From Desulfuromonadales bacterium (GTDB lineage: Bacteria; Desulfobacterota; Desulfuromonadia; Desulfuromonadales; JAGXHI01): a stretch of DNA of 64,000 nt. The notes beneath the pieces were generated by a model, which ran no database searches, was not told where the DNA came from, and worked only from the letters and a program-made list of their open reading frames with translations. A program made the translations under genes and the position numbers. The stretch covers positions 186,001 to 250,000 of the forward strand of contig JAGXHI010000061.1 in NCBI GenBank assembly GCA_024636295.1. The letters are read 5' to 3'. Positions 27,900-36,475 of this stretch are shown one piece after another (position 1 is the first letter of the stretch; every line of letters begins with the position of its first letter).

Positions 27900-28778
27900 A
27901 TGTCCGGAGTCTCCGAAAAAATATACATTCCGAAACTTGCCGTTATCGGGGTCGGCCTCATCGGCGGTTCTTTGGCTCTGGCGCTTAAAGAGGCAGGAGC
28001 GGTTGGTGAAGTGATCGGGATCGGGCGAGGCAGAGCCAACCTCGAACTGGCCCTGGAGCTGGGGATCGTCGACCGCATCACCTCCAATCCGGGGGAAGGA
28101 GTCAGGGACGCCGATCTGGTTTTTCTGGCGACTCCTGTTATGAGCCTCGAAGAGGTGACGGGACAGATTGCAGGACATCTGAAACCCGGCTCCGTCCTGA
28201 CCGACGGCGGCAGCGTCAAGGGGGAGGTCATCCGTCGCATCGAGCCGCTTCTGCCGGAAGGGGTTCATTTTGTCCCGGGACATCCTATCGCCGGAACCGA
28301 AAAAAGCGGCGCGGGCGCGGCATTTTCCTCCTTGTACCGGAATCGAAGGTGCATTCTGACTCCCACCGCACGGACCGACAACAACGCACTGGATCTGGTG
28401 CGAAAGGTATGGGAGACCGCCGGCAGCGAAGTCGTCGTTATGGATGTTGAAAAGCATGACCGTGTTCTGGCGGCCATCAGCCATCTTCCCCATATGGTGG
28501 CCTATGCCTTGGTAAACGCCGTCGGATCGTATGATCGTTACGACGAAAATATCCTGGAGTATTCCGCCGGAGGATTCCGTGATTTTACCCGGATCGCTTC
28601 CTCCGACCCCACCATGTGGCGTGATATCGCCATGACAAACAAGGTGGCACTGGTGGAGATGATGGAGCTTTTCGAGCGTTTTTTCGCCGAACTGAAGGAA
28701 GACGTCCGGCGGGGAGACGGTGACAGCTTGTATGAATTTTTCTTCCGCTCCAAGAAGAACAGGGATGCCATTCTTTGA
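27900..28778 (+). CDS. tyrA: Prephenate dehydrogenase
   Basis: TyrA oxidatively decarboxylates prephenate to 4-hydroxyphenylpyruvate. The 292-residue monofunctional form has the dinucleotide loop VIGVGLIGGSLALAL (about 14-28), DGGSVKGEVIRRI, the catalytic histidine in GHPIAGTEKSGAGAA (about 128-142) and the helical dimer domain with SHLPHMVAYALV. No ACT domain is attached. It lies 71 bases after pheA and its TGA overlaps a potential TTG start of aroA. Confidence 0.95.
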   Translation: MSGVSEKIYIPKLAVIGVGLIGGSLALALKEAGAVGEVIGIGRGRANLELALELGIVDRITSNPGEGVRDADLVFLATPVMSLEEVTGQIAGHLKPGSVLTDGGSVKGEVIRRIEPLLPEGVHFVPGHPIAGTEKSGAGAAFSSLYRNRRCILTPTARTDNNALDLVRKVWETAGSEVVVMDVEKHDRVLAAISHLPHMVAYALVNAVGSYDRYDENILEYSAGGFRDFTRIASSDPTMWRDIAMTNKVALVEMMELFERFFAELKEDVRRGDGDSLYEFFFRSKKNRDAIL

Positions 28779-28810
28779 AGAACCGAGGCATTAACCTAAA
28801 AACGGATTCC

Positions 28811-30106
28811 ATGAATCAATTACAGACAAGCGTTGCTCCCGCCTCCAGGGTGGAGGGCGAAATCTCCGTTCCTGGAGATAAGTCCATTTCCCATCGCGCC
28901 GTGATGCTGGGATCCCTGGCTGAAGGAATGACGGTGGTGCGGGGATTTCTTCACGGTGAGGACAACCGCGCCACTCTTGCGGCCTTCCGCAATATGGGCA
29001 TTCCCATAGAGGAAAGCGCTGAGGGTGTTCTTAAAATTCACGGAAAGGGCCTGCACGGGCTTTCGGAGCCGGCAGACGTTATTGACTGCGGAAATTCAGG
29101 AACAACCATCCGGCTGATGACCGGCCTGCTGGCGGGTCAGAAATTTTTTTCGGTTCTGACGGGCGATTCCTACTTGCGTAAGCGTCCCATGAAACGGGTG
29201 GTTCAACCTCTAGCCACCATGGGCGCGCGAATCTGGGGAAGAAAGGATGGAGAATTCGCCCCTCTGGCGATCCGTGGCTGTGAGCTTGCATCTGCGGAGT
29301 ACCACTCCCCCATTGCCAGTGCGCAGGTCAAATCCGCTCTTCTTTTTGCCGGACTGTACGCCGACGGCATAACGACGGTGCGGGAACCCCATCGCTCCCG
29401 AGATCACTCCGAGCGGATGCTGTCCTTGTTCGGAGCGGAGGTGCTCTCCTTCGAAGGCGGCGTCTCCCTTGCCGGGAATCCCCGCTTGCAGGGGCGGGAG
29501 GTGTTCGTGCCGGGGGATATCTCCTCGGCGGCCTTTTTCATCGTCGCCGCACTGATCACACCCGGATCCGATCTGCGGATTCGCAATGTCGGGGTGAATC
29601 CGACCCGATGCGGAATTATCGACCTCCTGCGAAGAATGGGTGCTTATATCGAGCTTGAAAATCTTCGGGAATTATCCGGAGAACCTGTGAGCGATCTGCA
29701 TGTGAAGAGCAGCCCCCTTCGCGGAATCGAAATCGGCGGGGAAGACATCCCCAGGGCGATAGACGAACTTCCTGTCATCAGCGTTGCCGCCTCCCTTGCC
29801 GAAGGACGAACCGTCATCCGCGATGCCCGCGAACTGCGGGTGAAGGAAACCGACCGTATCGCTGCGATGAGCTCGGAACTGAACCGGATCGGTGGACGGG
29901 TGAAGGCTCTCGAGGACGGTATGATCATTGAGGGAGTTGAGCGTTTGAGCGGAGGCTCCGTCTCATCTCACGGCGACCATCGCATCGCCATGAGCCTTGC
30001 CGTGGCCGCATTGCGGGCATCCTTGACCGTGTCCATTCAGGATACGGGATGCACAGCCACTTCCTTTCCGGATTTCTGGCATCTGCTGGAAAGAATCCGA
30101 CAATAG
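28811..30106 (+). CDS. aroA: 3-phosphoshikimate 1-carboxyvinyltransferase (EPSP synthase)
   Basis: AroA joins PEP to shikimate 3-phosphate. From ATG 28811 the product is 431 residues, the family length. Motifs: PGDKSISHRAVMLGSLAEG (about 22-40), DCGNSGTTIRLMTGLLAG, LRKRPMKRVVQPL, and RVKETDRIAAM (written here LRVKETDRIAAMSSELN) with the catalytic Asp/Glu residues. Its active site LAGQ and N-S-G-T-T segments leave class assignment open. An alternative TTG at 28775 overlaps the tyrA stop as TTGA and has AGGGA nearby, adding 12 residues; either start is possible. Confidence 0.95.
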   Translation: MNQLQTSVAPASRVEGEISVPGDKSISHRAVMLGSLAEGMTVVRGFLHGEDNRATLAAFRNMGIPIEESAEGVLKIHGKGLHGLSEPADVIDCGNSGTTIRLMTGLLAGQKFFSVLTGDSYLRKRPMKRVVQPLATMGARIWGRKDGEFAPLAIRGCELASAEYHSPIASAQVKSALLFAGLYADGITTVREPHRSRDHSERMLSLFGAEVLSFEGGVSLAGNPRLQGREVFVPGDISSAAFFIVAALITPGSDLRIRNVGVNPTRCGIIDLLRRMGAYIELENLRELSGEPVSDLHVKSSPLRGIEIGGEDIPRAIDELPVISVAASLAEGRTVIRDARELRVKETDRIAAMSSELNRIGGRVKALEDGMIIEGVERLSGGSVSSHGDHRIAMSLAVAALRASLTVSIQDTGCTATSFPDFWHLLERIRQ

Positions 30107-30242
30107 ATCTTCCGTATGTTTGTCTTGAATTCTTGGTCCCATTTTGCAAATGCCTGAAATCCGATTGCATCTGCTGTTTTTCAGGTCGGGTTTATCGAAG
30201 GCCCATATGTAAACGGGTTATTTTCCCGGAGGGTTTCACGTT

Positions 30243-30947
30243 GTGAATAATGAACCGATCATTGCCATAGACGGTCCTTCGGGAGCCGGTAAAAGCACCC
30301 TCAGTCGACGACTGGCCAGGGCTTTGTCTTATACATATATCGATACCGGGGCCATGTACAGATCTGTGGCGCTTGCCGCCCAGCGAGCCCGTATTGACCC
30401 GGATGATGATTCTTCTCTTGCAGAATTATGCGATACGATCCGTATCGAATTCGTACGCGGTGGTGAGAGCGATCGCGTGCTGCTCGATGGCGAAGACGTA
30501 TCCTCCGAGATCCGTACACCGGAAAACAGCCTTTTGACCTCCCGCATCTCCTCCCGTCTTCCAGTGCGTGAGGCCATGGTGCGCCTGCAGCGAGAGATGG
30601 GCGCCCGCGGAGCAGTCGTTCTCGAGGGAAGGGATATCGGGACGGTGGTTTTTCCCGAGGCCGATGTCAAATTTTTTCTCTCGGCCTCGGCGCGGGAAAG
30701 GGGCCGAAGGCGTTACGAGGAATTGAAGGCGAAGGGACTCGAGGTGGATCTGGATCAAACCATTGCCGAGGTCGAGGCCCGCGATGCAGCGGACAGCGCC
30801 CGCGAGCATGCCCCCCTCCTTATGGCTGCAGACGCTTTCGACATCGACACAACCCAGAAGAATATTGAAGAGGTTCTGGAAGAGATGCTGCACGTGGTGG
30901 AAGCGAAAAGGCTGTCGGCGGCGCAGTTCAAGAGGAATGGGCCTTGA
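30243..30947 (+). CDS. cmk: Cytidylate kinase
   Basis: Cmk phosphorylates CMP and dCMP. The 234-residue protein has the P-loop IDGPSGAGKSTLSRRLA (about 8-24), YIDTGAMYRSVAL, the CMP-binding insert, and GRDIGTVVFPEADVKFFLSAS with RGRRRYEEL. GTG 30243 follows CGGAGGG by about 9 bases. The cmk-ispH-rpsA order is common in bacteria. Its stop overlaps ispH as TTGA. Confidence 0.95.
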   Translation: MNNEPIIAIDGPSGAGKSTLSRRLARALSYTYIDTGAMYRSVALAAQRARIDPDDDSSLAELCDTIRIEFVRGGESDRVLLDGEDVSSEIRTPENSLLTSRISSRLPVREAMVRLQREMGARGAVVLEGRDIGTVVFPEADVKFFLSASARERGRRRYEELKAKGLEVDLDQTIAEVEARDAADSAREHAPLLMAADAFDIDTTQKNIEEVLEEMLHVVEAKRLSAAQFKRNGP

Positions 30948-31783
30948 AAATCATTCGCGCCTCCAGTGCAGGATTCTGTTTCGGCGTAAGACGGGCCTTC
31001 AGCCTGGCCTTTGAGGCCGCAGATCGCTATTCGCCTGTTTATTCACTGGGTCCTCTGATCCATTCGCCTCAAGTGGTAAAACGGCTGCAGGAGAGGGGAG
31101 TAGAGGTGGTCGAGGATGTAGACGGCTTGTCCGAAGGGGTGGTCATTGTGAGATCCCATGGCGTAACGGCGGAGAAAATGGAGGAGATCCTTGCCAGCGC
31201 CATGGATGTTGTGGACGCCACCTGCCCCTTTGTTAAGAAAGCACAGGAATATGCCGCAATGCTGAGAAATGAGGGTTATTCTGTGGTGCTGGTCGGAGAG
31301 AAGGATCATCCGGAGGTCCAGGGCATCATTTCCTATGCGGAGAACGGGAACGTCTATGTTGTTGCCGATTTTAAGGAAGCCAGTTCCCTGCCCCGAAAAA
31401 GAAAAATGGGAATTGTGGCACAGACGACCCAGTCCTATGAAAATCTGCGTCAGATTGTCGATGTCTGCCTGGAGAAAAGCCTGGAGCTGAGAGTTTTCAA
31501 TACCATCTGCGATGCCACATCCATTAGGCAGGAAGAGGCCCGTAGCATAGCCAGAAGATCCGATATGGTTCTGATCGTCGGCGGCTTCAACAGCGCCAAT
31601 ACAACACGTCTTGCACAGATCTGCAGGGAGATTCAGCCTCATTCCCAGCATGTGGAAACGGCCGATCAAATTGATCCGGAATGGTTTGAGGGAGTGGAGG
31701 TTCTCGGAATTACCGCCGGGGCTTCGACTCCCGCCTGGATCATCGATGAAATCCTGGAAAAGGTTGAGAAATTGAAAAAATAA
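30944..31783 (+). CDS. ispH: 4-hydroxy-3-methylbut-2-enyl diphosphate reductase
   Basis: IspH is the last enzyme of the MEP isoprenoid pathway, a [4Fe-4S] reductase giving IPP and DMAPP. The 279-residue protein has the three cluster cysteines in SAGFCFGVRRA (about 12), DATCPFVKKA (about 95) and NTICDATSIRQEEA (about 189), plus the HSPQVV-type and RSHGV histidine segments. The start is TTG 30944 coupled to the cmk stop. In many bacteria this gene is fused to or followed by rpsA, as here. Confidence 0.96.
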   Translation: MKIIRASSAGFCFGVRRAFSLAFEAADRYSPVYSLGPLIHSPQVVKRLQERGVEVVEDVDGLSEGVVIVRSHGVTAEKMEEILASAMDVVDATCPFVKKAQEYAAMLRNEGYSVVLVGEKDHPEVQGIISYAENGNVYVVADFKEASSLPRKRKMGIVAQTTQSYENLRQIVDVCLEKSLELRVFNTICDATSIRQEEARSIARRSDMVLIVGGFNSANTTRLAQICREIQPHSQHVETADQIDPEWFEGVEVLGITAGASTPAWIIDEILEKVEKLKK

Positions 31784-31857
31784 AAATTTGTTTTTTTAAT
31801 ATCTTTATGATATCGTCCCCTTTCATGACTGCGAAGTCATGCTGTCGAAATCGACAG
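31784..31857 (+). promoter_or_regulatory. rpsA leader with two adjacent hairpins
   Basis: Perfect stems CATGACT-GCGA-AGTCATG (31824-31841; GNRA tetraloop) and CTGTCG-AAAT-CGACAG (31842-31857) stand back to back, 25 bases before the rpsA ATG. A weak promoter (TTGTTT 31788-31793, 17 bases, TATCGT 31811-31816) lies ahead. In E. coli, S1 represses its own mRNA through hairpins in a similar place; an analogous role here is inference. Confidence 0.5.
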
Positions 31858-31882
31858 GAAATCAGCTAGGGGGTAGTACTTA

Positions 31883-33643
31883 ATGGCAGAAGAGAGGAAA
31901 CTCAACACCGAAGAGAATCAGGAGGAGACTAACGACTTCCTGGAAGATGAAGTAAGCTTCAGCGAACTCTTCGAAAGCAGTATCAAAGAACTGAACGTCG
32001 GTGATGTCGTAGAAGGCACCATCGTTCAGGTCAATCCGGATTCGGTCATCGTTGATGTCGGATACAAATCGGAAGGGCAGATCCCTATCAGCGAATTCGA
32101 CCACGAAGGTGGAAAGCCTCAGGTGAAGGTCGGTGATGTGATCGATGTTCTTTTCGAGGGGACGGAAAGTGATAACGGGTTGGTCGGCTTGTCCAAAGAG
32201 AAAGCCGACCGACAGAAGGTCTGGAATGCCCTGGAAGAGGATTCCGTGGTTGAGGGCCGTATTGTCTCCCGTATCAAGGGCGGTCTTTCAGTGGACATTG
32301 GCGTTACCGCCTTTCTCCCCGGATCTCAGGTGGATCTTCGGCCCGTCCGTAATCTGGACAAACTGATCGGAGAGACCCTCGAATTTCGGATTATCAAGCT
32401 GAACAAGAGGCGGGGCAACATCGTTCTCTCACGAAGGGTTCTCCTTGAAGATGAACGAGAGAATCTTCGTTCTGACACTCTCAAAACCATCGAAGAAGGT
32501 CAGGTCGCAGAGGGTGTGGTTAAAAATCTCACCGATTACGGCGCTTTTATCGATCTGGGCGGAATCGACGGACTTCTGCATATCACCGATATGTCCTGGG
32601 GACGCGTTAATCATCCATCGGACATCCTCGCTGTTGGGGACAAGGTGAATGTCAAGGTTCTTAAATTCGACCGCGAAAGAGAGCGGGTATCATTGGGTCT
32701 GAAGCAGATTACGCCCGATCCTTGGCTCTCCGTGGAAGAAAAATTTCCAGTCGGATCTCGTGTCCAGGGGAAGATCGTCAGCCTCACCGATTATGGCGCT
32801 TTTGTGGAACTCGAAGAAGGGGTCGAAGGGCTCATTCATATTTCCGAAATGAGCTGGACCAAGCGAATCAAGCACCCCAACAAGATTCTCAATATTGGAG
32901 ATGAGGTCGAGTCGGTCGTGCTGGCCCTGGACATTTCCAACCGACGCATTTCTCTGGGACTGAAGCAGATTGAAACCAACCCATGGGAAGTGATCGGCGA
33001 GAAATTCCCCGTAGGCACCATCATTGAGGGACAGATAAAAAATATCACCGATTTCGGTGTTTTCGTCGGTGTTGACGAGGGGATAGACGGGTTGGTACAT
33101 ATATCTGATCTTTCCTGGACCAAACGGGTAAAACATCCCTCTGAATTATACAAGAAGGGTGATACCGTCAGGGCTGTCGTTCTGAATATCGATCGTGAAA
33201 ATGAGCGTTTCAGTCTCGGCATCAAGCAGCTGACTCCCGATCCCTGGCAAACGATTCCCGAACGCTATGCTCCCGGAACCATCGTCCGTGGGCCGGTTAC
33301 TTCGGTTACGGATTTCGGTATTTTTCTGGAAGTCGAGGAAGGAATCGAAGGGCTGATTCACGTTTCCGAGATCAGCAAGGAGAAGATCGATACACCGAAG
33401 AGTTTTGCCAAAGTCGGCGATGAACTTGAAGCCGTGGTTCTGAGCGTAGATACCGCCGAGCGCAAGATCGCTCTTTCGATCAAGCACCTGGCCGACCAGA
33501 AGGATAAAGCAGAAGTGGATGCTTTCCTTGGGGCGCAGAAGAAGGCAACCTCCAGCTTCGGCGATCTCCTTCAAGGAGCCTTGGGTAAAAAGGATTCCCG
33601 GGAAGAGTCGGAAAAAAGTGAAAGTGAAGAAGAAACCGACTGA
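31883..33643 (+). CDS. rpsA: 30S ribosomal protein S1
   Basis: S1 brings mRNAs to the 30S subunit. The 586-residue protein has six S1/OB repeats (about 33-100, 117-183, 200-270, 287-357, 374-444, 460-532) that show the G-x-V-x2-I/L-T-D-Y/F-G-A/V-F pattern (for example VVKNLTDYGAFIDLGGIDGL), with repeats 3-5 most alike (SWTKRIKHP and SWTKRVKHP), and an acidic C-terminal tail. The N-terminus is very acidic (EENQEETNDFLEDE). It is followed by a strong hairpin at 33668. Confidence 0.97.
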   Translation: MAEERKLNTEENQEETNDFLEDEVSFSELFESSIKELNVGDVVEGTIVQVNPDSVIVDVGYKSEGQIPISEFDHEGGKPQVKVGDVIDVLFEGTESDNGLVGLSKEKADRQKVWNALEEDSVVEGRIVSRIKGGLSVDIGVTAFLPGSQVDLRPVRNLDKLIGETLEFRIIKLNKRRGNIVLSRRVLLEDERENLRSDTLKTIEEGQVAEGVVKNLTDYGAFIDLGGIDGLLHITDMSWGRVNHPSDILAVGDKVNVKVLKFDRERERVSLGLKQITPDPWLSVEEKFPVGSRVQGKIVSLTDYGAFVELEEGVEGLIHISEMSWTKRIKHPNKILNIGDEVESVVLALDISNRRISLGLKQIETNPWEVIGEKFPVGTIIEGQIKNITDFGVFVGVDEGIDGLVHISDLSWTKRVKHPSELYKKGDTVRAVVLNIDRENERFSLGIKQLTPDPWQTIPERYAPGTIVRGPVTSVTDFGIFLEVEEGIEGLIHVSEISKEKIDTPKSFAKVGDELEAVVLSVDTAERKIALSIKHLADQKDKAEVDAFLGAQKKATSSFGDLLQGALGKKDSREESEKSESEEETD

Positions 33644-33667
33644 ATTGTTCCATTTCGTTCAAGCTAA

Positions 33668-33704
33668 CGCCCTCGCGGAAGAATATTCCGCGGGGGCGAT
33701 ATTT
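33668..33704 (+). terminator. Hairpin/terminator between rpsA and sppA
   Basis: Thirteen-pair stem CGCCCTCGCGGAA / TTCCGCGGGGGCG (33668-33680 with 33686-33698, one T-G), 5-base loop, then ATATTT. The tail is poor in T, so readthrough into sppA may be partial. Confidence 0.6.
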
Positions 33705-33706
33705 GC

Positions 33707-34609
33707 ATGGGGCTCCCGATGAAGAGAAGGCCATTTCTGATGGCGCTGCTCACCTTGGGAGCCATTTTTCTTGTCTTTGCAGGGCTGATCTGGATCGTGA
33801 CGGCCTTTACGGGTAGGGGCTTGTTTCTCCCCTCGGGTGAGAAGGTCGGGATCATTGAGATCAACGGCGTTATCGCTTCGTCACGAAAGCCGATCGAGCA
33901 ACTTCTCGAATTCCGCGAGGACTCTACCATTAAGGCTATTGTTCTTCGCGTCGATTCCCCAGGCGGAGGCGTCGGACCTTCGCAGGAAATCCACCGTGAG
34001 GTGATCAAAACGGCAGAAGTAAAACCTGTTGTGGCTTCCATGGGAGCTGTGGCCGCCTCTGGAGGGTATTACGTAATTGCGCCTGCTCAGCGTATCCTGG
34101 CCAATCCTGGCACCATCACCGGAAGCATCGGCGTCATCATGGAATTCGCCAATGTTCGCGAACTCCTTCAAAAAATCGGTGTCGAGAGCGAAGTGATCAA
34201 GAGTGGAAAGCATAAGGATATAGGCTCTCCGATTCGCGCTTTGACCAAGGAGGATCGGAAGATATTGCAGGACCTGATTGAAGATGTTCACCTGCAGTTC
34301 GTAACCGCTGTCTCTGAAGGGCGGGGAATGAAGGTGGAGGAAGTCAAGACTTTTGCTGATGGAAGGATTTTCACCGGTCGTCAGGCACTGGAACTCGGAT
34401 TGGTGGATGAGCTTGGCAATTTACAGGATGCAGTGAAGGTCGGGGCGGACCTTGCCGGCATAAGAGGGGAACCCCAGGTGGTACGTCCCCGAGAGGAAAA
34501 ACCTGGAATTCTTGAATATCTGATTAGTGCAGCGGTCGGTCGATTGCCGTTCGGCCGCAGTGATCTATCATTGGGAGGTCTTCAATTTTTATGGTCTGGA
34601 TTCGACTAG
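33707..34609 (+). CDS. sppA: Signal peptide peptidase SppA, short type
   Basis: SppA is a membrane serine/lysine protease that clears signal peptides. The 300-residue protein matches the short (one-domain) form. It has an N-terminal membrane anchor (about 10-32), VLRVDSPGGGVGPSQEI, the nucleophile Ser in VAASGGYYVIAP (about 120-131), GTITGSIGVIMEF, and the general-base Lys in KSGKHKDIGSPIR (about 165-177). ATG 33707 or 33719 may be the start. ihfB begins 12 bases after its stop. Confidence 0.93.
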   Translation: MGLPMKRRPFLMALLTLGAIFLVFAGLIWIVTAFTGRGLFLPSGEKVGIIEINGVIASSRKPIEQLLEFREDSTIKAIVLRVDSPGGGVGPSQEIHREVIKTAEVKPVVASMGAVAASGGYYVIAPAQRILANPGTITGSIGVIMEFANVRELLQKIGVESEVIKSGKHKDIGSPIRALTKEDRKILQDLIEDVHLQFVTAVSEGRGMKVEEVKTFADGRIFTGRQALELGLVDELGNLQDAVKVGADLAGIRGEPQVVRPREEKPGILEYLISAAVGRLPFGRSDLSLGGLQFLWSGFD

Positions 34610-34621
34610 GAGGACATGGCT

Positions 34622-34906
34622 ATGACCAAGAGTCAACTGATTGAGAGGCTGTCGTTTGAAAGCGGAACTCTGAACAAGAAAGAGGCGGAACTGATTGTCA
34701 ATACCATTTTTGACAGCATCGGCAGCGCACTCAAAGGTGGTGGAAGGGTAGAAATCCGAGGATTCGGGTCATTCAGTATTCGCAACCGGGACGGCCGCGA
34801 GGCCAGAAACCCCAAGAGTGGAGCACTGGTCAAAATCCCTTCCAAAAAGACACCTTTTTTCAAGACGGGAAAAGAGCTGCGGGAGCGCGTGAACAATGGC
34901 GGGTAG
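34622..34906 (+). CDS. ihfB: Integration host factor beta subunit / HU-family protein
   Basis: The 94-residue protein is of the bacterial HU/IHF fold: MTKSQLIERLSFESG at the N-terminus as in IhfB, EIRGFGSFSIRNRDGREARNPKSG (arm, in two pieces) with the DNA-intercalating proline region, and FFKTGKELRERVN. IhfB of E. coli is also 94 residues and also sits downstream of rpsA. AGGAGG (34608-34613) is 8 bases from ATG 34622 but only 2 from ATG 34616, so I choose 34622. IHF bends DNA, and would also support sigma54 promoters and recombination. Confidence 0.9.
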   Translation: MTKSQLIERLSFESGTLNKKEAELIVNTIFDSIGSALKGGGRVEIRGFGSFSIRNRDGREARNPKSGALVKIPSKKTPFFKTGKELRERVNNGG

Positions 34907-34956
34907 TGGATTGTCGTCAACTTTTTGATAATGTGGTGGCGGCGGTTTAATAAAGA

Positions 34957-34982
34957 AAAGGCTCCGGTTTCCCGGGGCCTTT
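34957..34982 (+). terminator. Terminator-like hairpin after ihfB
   Basis: Stem AAAGGCTCCGG / CCGGGGCCTTT (34957-34967 with 34972-34982, one T-G pair), 4-base loop. The T tail is missing beyond the stem, so efficiency is uncertain. Confidence 0.6.
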
Positions 34983-35497
34983 AATCATGATGGGCTGGCA
35001 TTGCGCTCCGCTTCCTGTCAATGTGGAACCCTACTCAAAAGCTCCCGGAGACTTTATTCATCGGTGTAGCGATCTTTCGGATTCCCTTCATGACCGAATC
35101 TCCCTGGGAGGGGATGCATGTTTTTCAGGAGATGCGCGATGCCAGTTGCACCATATCCGGGATATCGACCGTTTTCTTGAAATTCTGGCCGTGAAACTTT
35201 AAATCGGCCTCTGAAATCCGTTTCAGGCGTCCCGTTCGAGGACGGGCAGGCACACCGCGAATTTGACCAAAGCCTTGTCGCATTAATGGTTGGCCGGATC
35301 TTCAAGGTACGCGTCGATATCCCAGAAAAACTTTTCAAAGAACGTTAGTTGTCGTTAATGGTATGCTACCATATCCTGACTCTCTGTCAAAGGCAAAAGA
35401 GACTTCCGGATATTTTTCAGGAAGGGCGATTTCCGTTCTGCGGTTTTTCCGGAACCTTTCTGATTTCTGTGCCGGAATGGGGCGCACCTGAAGGAAT
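34983..35497 (-). pseudogene. Decayed coding stretch between ihfB and the pseudouridine synthase
   Basis: No intact gene is seen over about 510 bases. On the - strand, a promoter-like TTGACA-16-TAGCAT (35364-35391) is followed by a frame FEKFFWDIDAYLEDPANH that stops at about 35284, and in another frame by RLKRISEADLKFHGQNFKKT continuing to a stop near 35127. The N-terminal FFWDID segment resembles DUF6922-like proteins that often precede AbiEii-type nucleotidyltransferases, but the match is too short to rely on. It may be the remains of a small gene broken by frameshifts. Confidence 0.3.
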
Positions 35498-36442
35498 ATG
35501 TCAGGAAAAGTAATTCGACTCAAGGCAGGTCCGGAAGATTCGGGTTTACGCCTGGACCAGTATATCTCCTCCCGAACCGGGGAATTGTCGCGAACTCTTC
35601 TTCGCAAAATAATTGATATCGGGGGAGTACATGTTGGAGGGAGGCGTGTTCGTCGCTGCTCCCAACATGTCCGTCCAGGGGAGTCGGTTGAAATTTACCT
35701 CGATGGACTTCCTCTTGAGCCCTTTGTACTCCACGAGTCCCGCATCGTTTATCGGGACAAATACCTTCTGGCGATCGACAAACCCTCGGGTGTCGAAACT
35801 CAGCCCACTCCCGCTCGATACAAAGGCACGGTGTACGATGCCGTTTTAAATTATCTGAAAGATCCCTTTCGTCCTCTTGATCGGCCTGCTCTTGGAATGG
35901 TCCAACGCCTTGACAGGGAGACGTCGGGCATCATGGTTTTTTCCATCCATCCCAAGTCTCACCGTGGCCTGTCAGACGCATTCTCCGATCGCGAGGTGAT
36001 TAAATCATACCTCACCATGGTGCATGGCCGTCCGGCTGAGGTTCAGGGTGAAATCCGCTCTTTTCTCGCACGTCGCCGCGCTTCCAATCGGATGAAATCG
36101 GTTCTTCGCGGAGGAAAGGCGGCCGTTACGCGATATAGGGTTTTGGAATTCTTTGAGGCGGCTGCGCTGCTCGAGGTGGATATCCTTACGGGACGAACAC
36201 ATCAGATCCGGATTCATTTCGCAGAGCAGGGGCATCCGGTGCTGGGGGATGATAAGTATGGGGCCATCTCTCATCCAGCGCAGAATATTCATCGCCTGAT
36301 GCTTCATGCATGTCGTTTGAGGTTAACTCACCCGGTCAGCGGTCGGGTTTTAGATCTGAAGGTTCCTCTTCCCCCGGATTTTTCCGCTGCTCTGGACATC
36401 TATCGTAAAAAATCCGAATGCCACGGCGCCATTGCGGATTAA
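35498..36442 (+). CDS. RluA-family rRNA/tRNA pseudouridine synthase
   Basis: The 314-residue protein has an N-terminal S4 RNA-binding domain (about 12-75: LRLDQYISSRTGELSRTLLR, GGVHVGGRRVRR) and a catalytic domain with IDKPSGVETQPTP, QRLDRETSGIMVFS (catalytic Asp, about 131) and GRTHQIRIHFAEQGHPVLGDDKYG (in two pieces). This is the RluC/RluD layout (E. coli RluD 326, RluC 319 residues). Which uridines it modifies cannot be read from the sequence. GAAGGA precedes the ATG. Confidence 0.92.
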   Translation: MSGKVIRLKAGPEDSGLRLDQYISSRTGELSRTLLRKIIDIGGVHVGGRRVRRCSQHVRPGESVEIYLDGLPLEPFVLHESRIVYRDKYLLAIDKPSGVETQPTPARYKGTVYDAVLNYLKDPFRPLDRPALGMVQRLDRETSGIMVFSIHPKSHRGLSDAFSDREVIKSYLTMVHGRPAEVQGEIRSFLARRRASNRMKSVLRGGKAAVTRYRVLEFFEAAALLEVDILTGRTHQIRIHFAEQGHPVLGDDKYGAISHPAQNIHRLMLHACRLRLTHPVSGRVLDLKVPLPPDFSAALDIYRKKSECHGAIAD

Positions 36443-36475
36443 AAATTTCCTGTTCTTCTGCACTGAGGGCTTTCC

